DNA of 64,000 nucleotides from Chlorocebus sabaeus. Lineage: Eukaryota > Chordata > Mammalia > Primates > Cercopithecidae. How positions within the stretch are numbered: position 1 is the stretch's first letter; each line of letters starts with the position of its first letter. Below are positions 11,125 through 23,236 of the stretch, piece by piece. The stretch spans positions 23,770,688-23,834,687 of the forward strand of contig NC_132925.1 in assembly GCF_047675955.1 (NCBI RefSeq), written 5' to 3'. Position numbers and translations under genes: made by a program. A model generated the notes under the pieces. The model had not been told where the DNA came from and searched no databases. It saw only the letters and a program-made list of their open reading frames with translations.

Positions 11125-13709
11125 TCAATTACATAATTGTAAATGCAAATTTTTTTTAAGTTACCAAAATTCCTTAGTCAGATAGTAAAAATAATGTTGT
11201 ATGCATGTAGGTATAGTTTCTTCAGTTTGCCTACTGCTGTCTTCTGATAATTTTGCCTTCATTCTGAACACATCTTTACTTCTCTATACTCATTCTAACT
11301 CTCCAATTATCTTTGAAGTTGTGTCATTTAGTAATAGGGCTAGGCACACAACAAAAAAAATATCATATTTGTTTAGTAGCTGCCATTAATGGTGCATAGA
11401 TTATTTAGAGAGCTTGCATAAACAAGACAGCCAGTAACAAACACACTTACAGGGAGTAAGCATTATAATTTCTCCACTGGAAAATGTGGGAGCTAAATAA
11501 TTAAACACAAGAAAAATAAGCATCTTTATAAAGCATGAGGGAAACATACATTCTGCCTCTTTGAAGAGTGAGGGAAGAATTTGTTTTTTTTTCTCTTTGT
11601 TTGTTCAACATTAGGAAGAAAATCTTCTCTGTGGGTTAGACCCAGAATACCAATTTCATACATTCATTTGAAAAAAGTATGAACTATATGGTAGCCATGG
11701 CCTTGAAAATGCCAAGGATGTAAAAATATGTGTGGATATAGATTTGTCTAAAGGGAAACTTAATATGATTGTTTTGACATTATGCTCATGAATGACAAAG
11801 AATTAAATTACAAGGTCAGCGAAGAGCACTAAGCCCAAGATGTTAGTCAAGTTCCTGTTAAGATGAAATAAAATTGTTTGGCTTGTTTTAAATATATAAA
11901 CAGAATCTGAGTTTGAGTTTTTGGTGTGTTAAAAAGGGAAGGTAAGCTTCCACACACACTGTGGTTTGTCAAGCTTGATAGAGGCATATAATGTAGCAAA
12001 ATGAAACATAATGGAAAGATAATTTTAGACTTGAGAAAATGGTAAGGTAAAGTCAAGGTAATGAAAGTGACAGAAAAGATTCATTGATAGATTTTTCTAT
12101 AGGCTTCTTTATTCTTAAAAAGCTCAACATCCTATATAATATTTTAAGCATGTTTAAATTCAAGTTCTTAAAAATTATGAATTTCTTAAGAGCAGGCAAT
12201 AAAATGTCTAATATCTATTATAAATATTTGCCACTTTAATACATCTCATAAATACCCAATAAATAAACATTTACTAATAACAGAACACAGGGATGATATA
12301 AAATTTTATTTTTTTATTTCTCTACTTTTTTATATATTCTATAAAATTAGTGATGGTTATGCTGGCAAAATAGCTGTTAACATTTAGGAAAAGTCATAAA
12401 GAATAAGTCTAAAATATTTACTAACAATGGCAGATTCTAGAAGAAAGGAGTCATTAAGAGTCTACTGTACCCATGCTAGGGCAGGCATAGGAGTTATAAA
12501 TGCAGCAATCTGGTTCCTAGATCAAGGCATTGGGCTGATTTGCATGAGGCTATAAATTGGAAAGTAATTGAGAGAGAGAAAGAATGTGACATCAAAGGTA
12601 AAGTCTTTAACCAAAATATTGATTTGGGTAAAAGCTGGAAATGCAAAACGTGAAGGTGAGATGATGAGCGTTATGCACCTGGGTATTCCATTACTCTTGA
12701 TCCTCTAAGGGAGAAAAATCACAATAAGCAAAGCAGCGAAAATGCAAGCACTGAGAGGAAGGAGAAGCAGCCAGAGGCATGAATTATCCTTCCACTGGAA
12801 TGGGTAACTAGCCACTGAGTAATTGAGGATTGACTTCAGGTTGAATGTTAAATTTCCTCTGTGTGCATGAGCTCTAGAGCCCTTAGGTAAAGATTTGATT
12901 CACATAGATTAGATCAATAAATACAAGATAAACATAAGGAATAAATAATAACCCATCTTCAGATAGGAATCATGCTCTTAAGATTTGCTTAGCTGAATTC
13001 TTGAGAGATCAGCAGGCCTACCCCTCTGGCTTTAAAAATCAAGTATCTAAGCTACTGCCTTCCATAACACAAGGGGAAAATTAGCACACAGTGCAAGCAA
13101 TAAACTTATGTACTTAGAAACTATTCTTCAAGCTTGTTCAAAATACAGCTTGGGAACAAAGACAAACTAACAGCAGTAGAGCTATAAGTATATAGATCTT
13201 ATTTTTTTAAATCAATTTTACATGCATGTTTTGAGTGCCCCCCACACCCCATTGAAATACTATGGAATTTTACTTCGTTTTTTTCTGTAGAAAGTTTAAA
13301 ATTGTGTGATAGTAATCTGTTCATTCTATAGATGTTTATTTAAGCATTTTATTAATATACTCTATAAAACATAAAAATTGCTGTTGTTATTTTATTTCAA
13401 AATTATTTTGAATGTGTTTTATAATTTTTATTTTAAATTATTTAATAACATTTATCATAGGAGAAGATGAAGTTATTTCAACAGGTTTTCATATTAAGAA
13501 GTCCATTGCAGAATAAAAATTAAAACTAAATTACAGGCTATCTGTTATGGAAAATACATTCATCTCCTTTCAGCACCATTTTGCTTACCTTCTATAATCA
13601 GTCAATTAGCTACATCTAAAGGATTCACAGATATTTTGCTGGGCTGATGGTGGATCAGAGTATGTGAGAGGTAAGAGTTTAGATGATGTATAAAACCACT
13701 AATGGATAG
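11125..13709. other. AT-rich non-coding stretch
   Basis: No gene. The part from about 12780 to 13200 is less AT-rich and ends with an 'aataaactt' motif, so it might be an old LTR, but I could not match it to a family. Confidence 0.45.
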
Positions 13710-14768
13710 TTTGAAAACTATCCAGTCATCAAAAGATTAATAACTAGAATATATAAGGAACTCAAATAACTCAATAGCAAAAAAAACACAAACAATCCCA
13801 TATTAAAATGGACAAATTATCTAAATAAAAATTTCTGAAAATAAGTCATACAAATGTCCAACAGCTGTATGAAAAAATGTTCAAATTCACTTGCAATTAT
13901 GAAAATGTAAATTAAAACCACAATGAAATATCATTTTACCCCAGTTAGAATGACCATTATAAAAACAAAACAAAACAAAAAAAATCACGGATGTTAGCAA
14001 GGATATGAAGAAAAGGGAAGGCTAATACACTGTTGGTGGAAATTTAGTACAGCCAGTATGAAAAGCACTATGGAGATTCCTCAAAACACTAAAATTAGAA
14101 CTACCATATGATTTGGCAATCTCACTGCTGGATATATATCAAAAGGAATGAAAATCTTTACTTCTATGTTTATTGCAGCATGCTAACAATAGCATAAAAT
14201 GGAATCGACGTCAGCATCCACTAACGAATGAATGAAGTTTAAAATTTGGCATATATGTGCGATGAAATGGTACTCATCATAAAAAAAGAAAATCCTGGCA
14301 TGTGCAACAACATACGTGGAATTTATAGAAATTACATTAATGAAATAATTCAGGCACAGAAACACAAATATCGCATGTTCTCACTCATATGTGAGAGCTA
14401 AAATAGTTGATATCATAGAGATAGAGAGTAGAATAACAGTTTCTGGAGGCTGGAAAGTGAAGCAGGGAGGAAGCGATGGAAAGAGGTTGGTTAATTGGTA
14501 CGAATATACAGTTAGAGGGAAGGAATAAGTACTTGTGTTCAACAGCACAGTAGGGTGCCTATAGTGAACAAAAATTCACTTCATATTTCCAAATAGCTTG
14601 AAGATTTGTAATGTCCCAACTCAAAGAAATGATAAATGTTTGAAGTGATAGATATCCCAATTACCCTTATTTGATCATTACACATTGTATACTTGTATGA
14701 AAATATCACAGGTACCCCATAAATATGTACAACTATTATGTATTCATAGTAATTAAAAATTAAAAAGC
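13710..14768 (+). mobile_element. L1MA-type LINE-1 3' end
   Basis: A 5'-truncated plus-strand L1 with the end of ORF2 and the 3' UTR. Visible landmarks in order are 'agaatatataaggaactcaa', 'acactgttggtggaaattta', 'gtttattgcagcatgctaac', 'gaaataattcaggcacagaa', 'ctggaggctggaaagtgaag', and the L1MA 3' end 'ataaatatgtacaactatta' followed by a decayed A-rich tail. Small frames seen on both strands are remnants of ORF2 or chance. It carries many substitutions and indels and has no coding capacity. Confidence 0.88.
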
Positions 14769-14789
14769 ACAATAAATGACAACATTAGA

Positions 14790-15110
14790 TCAGCAATTTA
14801 AGGTTACTCTGGCTATCATCCACAGAATAGATTAAGTGCAAACAAGCCTAGAGGCAGAGATATCAGTTAGGAATCTGTCATCATAGTCTAAGTAAACTGA
14901 ATATGATTACCTGAGTTTAGCTAATACCATTGGGAATGGTAGGTAACTAAAAAATATTTGAAAAAATGTTTTGAAAGTAGGTTAGGTGTGGAAGATTGGA
15001 GAGAAAAGAAAACAGTCAAGGACTGATGCTTTTGAATCAGACTTTTACAACCAGGAGGATAAATTCGGGGACACTTACTAGAAAAGAAGAGCATAATTAT
15101 TTGGGGGGCA
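14790..15110 (+). mobile_element. Ancient mammalian interspersed repeat (family not named)
   Basis: The segment resembles a common old repeat: 'aaggttactctggctatcat', 'acagaatagattaagtg', 'agcctagaggcagagatatc' and 'agtctaagtaaactga' correspond in order to a repeat I recognise from many mammalian loci but cannot name with certainty. Non-coding. Confidence 0.42.
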
Positions 15111-15477
15111 TAAATTGATGAATTAACTGTACATATTACTTTCTAACTGATTAGGGGACTATTAACTAACTAGACATAGATATAGGAAAGATGTCAAGGC
15201 CAGAGGTAAAGATTTTGCAGTGACTGGGATGAGAGCACCCTAGATGAATGTTTAGAAAGTAAAGACAAGTGATAGAGAAGCATGACAAGAACAATAATAT
15301 AATGGTAAAGTGGGGGGGGGGACCCTACAAAGAAATCTAAGAATGAGGAGACATAGCTTTCATTTAAAAACAAAAGAAAGAGAAACTTTCTCATAAAGTA
15401 TAATCTATCAATGACCAATTGGCTGATACTAGTTCATTAGATTCTGGTTTAGACTATTATAAAAATAGGGACAAATG

Positions 15478-15722
15478 AGTGCTTGTATCTATTGAGCAAT
15501 CACTGTGTGTCAGGCACTGAGCTCAGCTTTTTAAATGCATCATTTTAATTACCTCCCTAAAGAATATAAAGAATTATTATTTCAATTATATAGATAAGAA
15601 GACTTATAAAATCATAAACAATGCATAAATTATTCATAGTAACATAGAGAAGAAATGTATATCCAGATGTGTCTGATTCTAAATTCTGTACTTTTTAAAT
15701 TGCATTGCTAGAGTATTTTCAA
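15478..15722 (+). mobile_element. MIR SINE
   Basis: A MIR-type tRNA-derived SINE in plus orientation. The core is visible as 'ttgagcaatcactgtgtgtc', 'aggcactgagctcagctttt', 'atgcatcattttaattacct', then 'attatatagataagaagac' and a terminal 'gtgtctgattctaaattctg' block. The tRNA-like head is missing. Divergence fits an insertion older than primates. Confidence 0.7.
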
Positions 15723-15762
15723 GTATGGGTCTTAAACAACTTGTAATTGCTTAAGATTCTGT

Positions 15763-16166
<404 letters not shown>

Positions 16167-16621
16167 TTGCCATATTTTCTATTATAAAACAGTAATTAAG
16201 ACTTTTAAGTCACCCTCTTTGTTAAAAGAATTGAGATTTCCCAAAAGTATTTTAACAAAGAAAAGATGACTTTTGTCACTAAAAGATGGAAGACCAATTT
16301 GAAGAAAGATATTATGAAGTTAAAATATAGTCAAAAGATGTAAGACACAACACTACCAGGAGAATCTTCCTAAATAATTTTTTAAAGTTACACATGAATA
16401 CTTTGTTAATTTATTTTATTTTATTTTATCCTACGCCCTGAAAAAGCTGAAGTATAATTGTAGTGAAAATATTCAATCACAAATAATTTGTCTCTGTTGT
16501 TTTCTTGATGGTGTCACTGAAAAATCAAAGATAAAAATTGATGACACAGTTAGGTTGCTGAAATCAAACATGAAGAAATACTTTCAGAACTGGCTTTAAC
16601 TATTTTTAAAAGAAGAAATCA
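16167..16621. other. AT-rich non-coding stretch
   Basis: Between the polypurine tract and the first Alu. It holds a short (ATTTT)n run near 16410-16430 and nothing else recognisable. Confidence 0.5.
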
Positions 16622-16905
16622 TGCTAGGCATGGTGACTTATGTCTATAATTTCAGCACTGTGGGAGGCTGAGGCAGGAGGATTGCTCGAGCTCAGCAGTT
16701 CAAGATCAGCCAGGGCAACATGGTGAGACCCCACCTCTACAAAAAGTAACAAAAACAAAATTAGCCAGATGTGCTGGCAAGCACCTGTAGTCCCAGCTCT
16801 TCGGGAGGCTGGGGCAAAAGGATCCTTTGATCCCAGAAGTTTGAGGCTGTAGCGAGCCAAGATAATGCCATTGCACTCCATCCTGGGCAACAGAATGAGA
16901 CTGTC
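16622..16905 (+). mobile_element. Alu SINE, old (AluJ-like)
   Basis: A full dimeric Alu in plus orientation: 'gggaggctgaggcaggagga' in the left arm, an A-rich linker at about 16740-16760, a right arm with 'tagtcccagctcttcgggag' and 'tgcactccatcctgggcaac'. The left-arm text 'gagctcagcagttcaagatc' and 'gggcaacatggtgagacccc' is the AluJ form. It is followed by a short CG/GA-rich run. Frames reported on the minus strand (67-88 codons) are Alu readings. Confidence 0.94.
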
Positions 16906-17410
16906 TCAAATGAGAAAGTGCACGCGCGCGAGAGAGAGATTAGAAATCTATTTACCACTTTATTCCAAGAAGAAATTTTTACAGCCCCAGATTTTGTATG
17001 TCATAGTCCCATCAGTTTGGCATTGACAAATAATTGCTTAATCATTGAAAAGAGTCCTGAGTGAGGAGTCTTTCAATAGTTTGGGAGTCAATTTTATATT
17101 GGAATATCCAAGCAGATCTAACAGGGTGCTCCAACATTACTATCTTCTTCAACAGCATGTAATTTTAAGTAAATATTTAGATATTATGTCAAAGGCATAA
17201 AACTGATAATTTGTGAAGCCTGATATTTGGTTTATTAACACTGAAATCTTACCCATCCCGTTGGCATAAAGCAATCAAACACAGGTCTGATCTAGAATGT
17301 ACTGGATAAATAATTGTAGTTAGAGATATCAGACAGCCTGCTAATCAGACAGAATGAGGATAAGGATTATCAAGTACTTTGATTGACAAGGATACTTATG
17401 GTCAGAATTA
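16906..17410. other. Non-coding spacer
   Basis: Unrecognised sequence between the AluJ and the Tigger element, apart from the 'cgcgcgcgagagagag' run at the left end. No gene. Confidence 0.5.
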
Positions 17411-17783
17411 CAGACATACCTTATTTTATTGTGATTCACTTTATTGCTTTGTAGATATTGTAGTTTTTTTTACGAATTGAAGGTTTGTGGCAACACTGCG
17501 ACAAGCAAGCCTAATGGCATCATTTTTCAAACAGCCTGTGCCCACTTTGTGTCGCTGTGTCAGCATTTTTTAGCAATAAAGTATTTGCTAATTAAGGTAT
17601 GCACATGTTTTAGACATAATGCTATTTCACACTTAACAGACTACAGTGTAGTGTAACACAACTTTATATGCACTAGGAAACCAAAAAAAATGTATGACTT
17701 TATTGCAATATGTGCTTTATTGAAATACTTGCTTTAGTGCAGTGACCTGGAACTGAAACCACAAAATCTCCTAGGTAAGTCTT
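17411..17783 (+). mobile_element. Tigger-type (pogo/Tc1-mariner) DNA transposon, non-autonomous
   Basis: A 373-bp element with short terminal inverted repeats: 'cagacatacct' at the left and 'aggtaagtctt' at the right (9 of 11 positions pair). TA dinucleotides flank both ends (17409-17410 and 17784-17785), the target duplication expected of this superfamily. Inside, 'aaggtttgtggcaacactgc' and 'tgtgcccactttgtgtcgct' match the Tigger subterminal sequence. The transposase region is absent, so this is an internally deleted copy. Confidence 0.85.
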
Positions 17784-18136
17784 TAGTCACATACAAAACA
17801 GAACACATCCCCATCATACAAGCAATTCTTCATAGATGGTTTTAAAATAAAGTCCAAAGCAAGTCATTCAAGGTATAAATATAAAAGTATAGATGTTATT
17901 ATACCACAAATAATAGTACTAATGTGTCCGGAATTGGTGGGTTCTTGGTCTCGCTGACTTCGAGAATGAAGCTGCGGTCCTTCGCGGTGAGTGTTACAGT
18001 TCTTAAATATGGTATATCCGGAGTTTGTTGCTTCTGATGTTCAGAGGTGTCCGGAGTTTCTTCCTTCTAGTGGGTTCCTGGTCTCGCTGACTTCAGGAGT
18101 CAATCTGCAAACTTTGGCGTTAACATTACAGCTCTT

Positions 18137-18449
18137 TTCTTTTTCTTTCTTTCTTTTTTCTTTTTTCTTTTTTTTTTTTTTGACTCTGAGTCTCGCTCTG
18201 TAGCCCAGGCTGGAGTGCAGTGGTATGATCTCGACTCACTGCAAGCTCCACCTCCCAGGTTCATGCCATTCTCCTGCCTCAGCCTCCCGAGTAGCTGGGA
18301 CTACAGGCGCCCGCCACTGTGCCCAGCTGATTTTTGTATTTTTAGTAGAGACGAGGCTTCACCGTGGTCTCGATCTCGTGACCTTGTGATCCGCCCACCT
18401 CTGCCTCTCAAAGTACAGGGATTACAGGCGTGACCCACCGTGCCTGGCC
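18137..18449 (-). mobile_element. Alu SINE (AluY/S-like) inserted in LTR12
   Basis: A full-length reverse Alu with a T-rich tail complement at 18137-18181, then 'gactctgagtctcgctctgt' through to 'ccaccgtgcctggcc'. A target duplication is visible: 'ttacagctctt' at 18126-18136 and at 18455-18465, both within the LTR12 motif, which shows that the Alu entered after the LTR. A short deletion removes part of the 'caccgtgttagccaggatgg' block. Confidence 0.94.
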
Positions 18450-18569
18450 GAGTGTTACAGCTCTTCAAGGTAGTGTGGACCCAAAGAGTGAGCAGCAGCA
18501 AGATTTACTGCAAACAGCAAAACACAAAGCTTCTACAGATTGGAAAACGACCCAACCGGGTTGCCCCTG

Positions 18570-18700
18570 CTGACTGGGCTGGCCTGCTTTTAGTCCCTTA
18601 TTTGGCCCCGCCCACATCCTGCTGATTGGTCCCTTTTACAGAGCGCTGGGTGTGCGTTTGCAATTAGTTAGACACAGAGTGCTGATTGGTGCATTTACAA
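18570..18700 (-). promoter_or_regulatory. LTR12 U3/R promoter remnants
   Basis: On the minus strand this part of the LTR12 holds two CCAAT boxes (complement of 'gctgattggt' at 18621-18630 and 18681-18690). A GC-rich box (complement of 'ggccccgcccac') and a degraded TATA-like 'actaaaagc' follow toward the start-site region. The poly(A) signal downstream in the LTR (complement of 'agatttactgc') reads AGTAAA instead of AATAAA. LTR12 promoters are active in germline and some cancer cells in humans; activity here is inference only. Confidence 0.35.
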
Positions 18701-18912
18701 TCCTTTAGCTAGACAGAAAAGTTCTGCCAGTCCCCACCCCACCCAGAAGCCCAGCTGGCTTGACCTCTCACTAACATATAAAACACTAGAATTGTGACAC
18801 GATTCTTATTTAACAAAATACCTATGCCTTTGGATTCTGAGAAGCACTACTGTATTTTCACTAATATCCATTAGAGACTTCAGAGGGTCTCAGCTACAAT
18901 ACCCCTTATCAC

Positions 18913-18914
<2 letters not shown>

Positions 18915-18961
<47 letters not shown>
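18915..18961. repeat. (TG)n microsatellite
   Basis: About 23 uninterrupted TG units. The minus-strand His/Thr run translated across it is not a gene. Confidence 0.98.
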
Positions 18962-18963
<2 letters not shown>

Positions 18964-20310
18964 ATGATACAGAGGGACTAGGAAAAACTTCTGAAAGAAT
19001 TGGAAGTATATTGTTACATAAAACTTAAGAATTTTCAGATAGGTAGCTAGAATATTCTTTTTTATATGCCAAAATATGGACATCTAGAATATATGATGTT
19101 CCTGAAACAGGCCAGAAAGAAAGCTAATGTGTGGGAAGAATTGGATCTATCCAAGAAGCAGAGATAAATAACATCAACCCCTTAATCATATGACTCATAT
19201 CATCATAAAATATAAATGGATGTTATAATGGTTAGTTGTCTGTTCTTTGACGTTAGAAAGGCATAGCCAAGAAAGAGAGACCTGAGAAAGTAATTATAAA
19301 TCAGGGATAAAATTCTGATTTGTTTTCTAAGAAAGAAAGCATATAATTAATTGGTCATTTCTCTCCATAAATACAGTGAAGTATGCTACCTTAGCTAGCA
19401 TTTTTATGGAATAATCTGGAAAAGAAATCCACAAGGAGCCATCAATTTGTAGATAGTAATAGTCAAAATTCAAAGACATAAACTGTAAGAAAAAAATGTA
19501 GCTCTGAGAATGAGCAGAATAAGCAAAGCTTCAAGATAAATTTGGATACTGGAAAATTATCTAAGGTAATATAGGAATGTGGTATAATCCATTATATGAG
19601 AGTAACTTTTACCAAGAGCTTCAAAATAGGTGGAAAATGTAGGTATAGAAATATTTTTAATATTTCAGAAAACTTAGTGGAAAGCAAAATATAATCTTCA
19701 ACAAGACTACACATTCAAAACCATGGTCTTTTTCTTACTCATTTTTGACATGAAGTGATGGAATCATGTATAATAAAGTGGCAGCATGTTTATTTGATAG
19801 GAATTGAAGTTCTGGAATATATAAGATAAACCTTATATATTTATGTATCAGTACTACATGCTAACAGTATTAATATGTACCACTACAAATACAAGACAGA
19901 TTTTATTAGACTTTAATTACATGTTCTTGACATTGGTGACTAAGCATGAATTATATCCATATAAGATTGAATTCATACAATTTAGAAATGAAATAATTTT
20001 GTAGTAAATAATGCCTTTTAAATATCTTTTGGGTAATTTTTTGGTGTTAAAATTGTTCTATTATACATAAATGTTTTGAATTCCTGGTCTATATAATTAT
20101 ATGTAGAATTTATTGGATTTATTTTTAAAGATGTGTTTTGGGATTGAAAGTACAGCTATATGAGGGAAACCACTGGAAAAGAAATTTAAAATACATTGAA
20201 TGCAGTATTATGGAATGGAGAATGCGTCAGCACACCGTATTTCAAGGTAAACAACTCTTCTGTTATCTATGTCTTAAATCTCAACTCTCTGCCACATCCT
20301 CACTTATAGG
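18962..20310. other. AT-rich non-coding stretch
   Basis: No gene and no repeat family I can name over about 1.3 kb. Confidence 0.5.
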
Positions 20311-20344
20311 TTTTTGTTTGTTTGTTTGTTTGTTTGTTTGTTTT
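20311..20344. repeat. (TTTG)n microsatellite
   Basis: About eight TTTG units. With the adjacent pyrimidine tract and Alu it generates a long but meaningless 188-codon frame. Confidence 0.95.
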
Positions 20345-20369
20345 ACTGCACAACTGGTTTATTTCTGAC

Positions 20370-20464
20370 TTTCTTTATTTCTTTCTCTCTCTCTCCTTCC
20401 TTTCATTCCTTCCCTCCATCGGCCTCTCTCTCTCTCTTTCTCTTTTTCTTTCTATTTTTCTTTT
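20370..20464. repeat. Pyrimidine-rich low-complexity tract
   Basis: CT-, TTCC- and TCTC-rich sequence immediately before a reverse Alu. It probably represents the mutated, expanded A-tail complement of that Alu together with its target site. Confidence 0.8.
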
Positions 20465-20683
20465 TTGAGATACACCCTGTTGCCCTTACTGGGGTGCCAG
20501 TGGCATGGTCTCGGCTCACTGCAGCCTCCACCTCCCATGCCCATCTAATTTTTGTATTTTTGGTAGAGTTGGCATTTCACCATGCTGCCCAGGCTTGTCT
20601 AGAACTCTGGAGCTCAAGCAATCTGCCTGCCTCGGCCTCCCAAAATGCTGGGATTACAGGCAGGAGCCATCGTACGCAGACTC
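20465..20683 (-). mobile_element. Alu SINE, internally deleted
   Basis: Reverse Alu, 'gagatacaccctgttgccct' to 'ggcaggagccatcgtacgca'. About 70 bases of the right arm are missing: 'cagcctccacctcccatgcc' passes directly into 'catctaatttttgtattttt'. The degree of change suggests an old AluJ/S copy. Confidence 0.92.
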
Positions 20684-21468
20684 ATCTGAAATTTTTGATA
20701 ATGCCCTTCACTACCCACATCCTCCATCAACTCTATCAGCTGATGATTTCACCTTATATTTTATTGAAAAAAAAAAAAGGAATTGAGGAAAGTTCTTATC
20801 TTCTCAGAATCAAATCTATTAACCTACATCTCTACCCAACATTTTTTTATTTTGCTCTTTGCCCCTACTCCAAGTTTTGATTTACTTGACTTCTGGATTT
20901 CACCTTCTCTAGAACACTGAATTGCATTGCAATTGCACGATTACAGTCATGCTACGGCAATAGCATTGTTTCCATTCCATTGATATATCATCATATTTCT
21001 TATATAGTCACTTTAATAAGCATACAATATATTGTAATTTTCATCTTGCCTATTTTTAAGCAAACTAAGTAGCTAAAAAGATCTCCCTCAAACACATTTT
21101 CTCCTCAACTTACTTTTGTAATTCTTTTATAATCTTACCATAAAACAGCCAAAAAAGAAAACAAGTTTTGTACAGTTAATGTTGTGGCTTTCTTGACTTA
21201 TATTCTCTCTTTGTCCCCACTTCATCTTCAATCTATAAAACTGCTCTGGTCCAATCATCAATGACACTCATATTTTACTACACAAAATTCACTTTTCTGT
21301 TTCTATCTAATCCTACCTATATGCGGCATTTGACATAGTTGAGCCCTCCATAATTTTATTCCTACCTCATAGTTCTCTTTCTCTTCCTCCATTATTTTAC
21401 CTTTTGGCGTATGACTAAATTTTAAATGATGACATGTCTCAAGACTCTGCCTTAGAATTCCTTTATTT
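20684..21468. other. Non-coding spacer between two Alus
   Basis: Unrecognised AT-rich sequence with no gene. Confidence 0.5.
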
Positions 21469-21766
21469 CTTTTTTTTGGAGAAGGAGTCACATTCACTCT
21501 GTTTCCCACACTGGATGGAGGGCAGTGGCGCCATCTCTGCTCACTGCAAGCTCCACCTCCTGGGTTCATGCCATTCTCCTGCCTCATCCTCCCAAGTAGC
21601 TGGGAATACAGGTGCCCGCCACCAAGCCCAGTTAATTTTTTGTATTTTTAGTAAAGATGGGGTTTCACCATGTTAGCCAGGATGGTCTCGATCTCCTGAC
21701 CTCATGGTCCGCCCACCTCCACCTCCCAAAGTGCTGGGATTGCAGGCATGAGCCACCAGGCCAGGC
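21469..21766 (-). mobile_element. Alu SINE (AluS/Y-like)
   Basis: Full-length reverse Alu with T-rich tail complement, 'gcaagctccacctcctgggt', 'gtagctgggaatacaggtgc', 'ttagccaggatggtctcgat' and final 'gagccaccaggccaggcc'. Orientation is the same as the deleted Alu 0.8 kb upstream. The frames reported on both strands are Alu readings. Confidence 0.95.
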
Positions 21767-22196
21767 CCTGGAGTTTCTTTTTATCTCTGTATCACATATT
21801 CAAAAACAGAAAGAGGGCCAGTGAGTTAGTATAACACAATAATAAAAGTTTGAAATGATGCCTTTGTAATTTTTTTATCTACACAGAAGTTAAAATGATT
21901 TATTACTCAAAATACTCAAATATATTTACAGTTAACCTGACCTAAAATATAAACTCCTTATGAACTCTTTATAAGGTTTATAAATCCTTGCCTATGTGAT
22001 CATGCCATATCTGTCTCTTAAACTTCACATGAAGGTATCTGTGTTTTGTTTTTGTGTGGTATGGAGATTCCTCAGATTTTCAAGACATTGGGTTCTTGTC
22101 AACATTCAAATCTTAGCTCAGTCTTTCTTTAGGAGCAACTATAATAGACTGCTCAGTCAAGATATCCAACAGTCTACTCATCATTTTTGCTCTTTA

Positions 22197-22658
22197 CTAG
22201 AGGCTTCTCAACTTGGAATGGGGTTATGTGTCAACCAATCATAAGTTGACCATATCAAAACATCCTATGTCAAAAATGCATTTAATTCAAGTAACCTACA
22301 AACATCATACCTTAGCCTAGACTATCTCAAATACATTCAGAACAGTTATATTAGCCTACAGTTGGGCAAAATTATCTAACACAAAGCCTATTTTATAACA
22401 AAGTATTGAGTACCTCATGTAATTTATTGAATGCCATACATTGTAGATTTTCAGTTGTTTACCTTCACAATTGTGTGGCTGACTGGGAGTTGCAGCCCAC
22501 TGCCACTGTCCAGCATTGCAATAGAGTATCACATATCACTAGACCAGGAGAAGATCAAAATTCAAAATTCAAAGCACTGTTTGTACTGAATGCATATCCT
22601 TTTAGCAACATTTAAAGTAAAAAACAAACAAGAAAAAACGTAAGTTGGGGACCATCTG
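22197..22658. mobile_element. Tigger-like DNA transposon (MITE)
   Basis: An element of about 460 bp with imperfect terminal inverted repeats: left end 'ctagaggcttctcaactt', right end 'aagttggggaccatctg'. TA flanks both ends (22195-22196 and 22659-22660). The interior includes 'aaaatgcatttaattcaagt', 'agcctacagttgggcaaaat' and 'gtttgtactgaatgcatatc', which I recognise from a Tigger-family non-autonomous element. No transposase frame remains. The exact family name is uncertain. Confidence 0.75.
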
Positions 22659-22679
22659 TATAATCAACTCTTCTCCTTT

Positions 22680-22850
22680 TTATACAGCTATCTCTATCTA
22701 AGTGATCTTGATTAATTACTTATCTACTTTTGCCTTCTTCAAGAATTTAGGCTTATCTGTCTGTCTTGCCAATGCTTAGGACAATGTCTGGTAACATACC
22801 AGGCACATAGCAAGTAATTGATATATATTTGTTGAATAAATGATAATAGC
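22680..22850 (+). mobile_element. LINE L2 3'-end relic
   Basis: 'gacaatgtctggtaacatac' then 'caggcacatagcaagtaatt' and 'atatttgttgaataaatga' is the L2 3' terminal pattern (...tgcctggcacatagtag...tgttgaatgaatga) in plus orientation. The 5' part is strongly decayed. Confidence 0.62.
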
Positions 22851-23236
22851 TTCAAAATTATAAAATACTTAAACCTGTTGAAAATAATATTAAATGTTAA
22901 TAAAATGAGTAAATTTTTAGTCTAAGAATATAAAGGCTAATATTCAATATATACTTTAAACAGTTAAGGGCATGATTATCATGAATACTCTCTTCTTCAC
23001 TATTAATTGAGATAGTAATAATTTGAGAGATTTCTTCTATAAATTATACTTAAATTTCATTTACCTAAAGGTAAATTTAAGGTGTGGCATTGAGAACTAC
23101 ATACATATTGTATTGCAGGTTAGGAAACTGACTTGTGACAAGAAAGATACTTTACACATAGTTGAGACAAAAATTAGAATGGTAAACATATTAAAAAGGG
23201 GCTTGAAAGCAAACTTTATATAAAATAGTCAATCAT

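Larger units (their letters stand above)
17923..18770 (-). mobile_element. HERV9 LTR12 solo LTR, interrupted by Alu
   Basis: The plus strand runs from 'tgtgtccggaattggtgggt' to 'ccagctggcttgacctctca', the complement of an LTR12 that begins TGAGAGGT...AGCCAGCTGG. TG...CA ends are flanked by an exact 4-bp target duplication, ctaa (17919-17922 and 18771-18774). Internal landmarks are the repeated 'gagtgttacagctctt' motifs, 'cccaaagagtgagcagcagc', and inverted CCAAT boxes in 'gctgattggt' blocks. No internal proviral sequence is adjacent, so it is a solo LTR. Without the inserted Alu it would be about 535 bp, shorter than LTR12 forms with many CCAAT repeats. LTR12 is specific to catarrhine primates. 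Confidence 0.92.

Noticed and set aside
13703..13724. 10-bp palindrome 'tggatagttt-ga-aaactatcca'
   Set aside because: Its right half is ordinary L1MA sequence at the 5' truncation point, so the pairing is probably coincidental.
16610..16975. 'agaagaaat' before the AluJ and again near 16970 as a target duplication
   Set aside because: The second copy is about 60 bases beyond the Alu end with unrelated sequence between, and the motif is common in this A-rich region.
20314..20880. 188-codon frame, the longest in the window
   Set aside because: It runs through a TTTG microsatellite, a CT-rich tract, an Alu and spacer, with no domain or coding bias.
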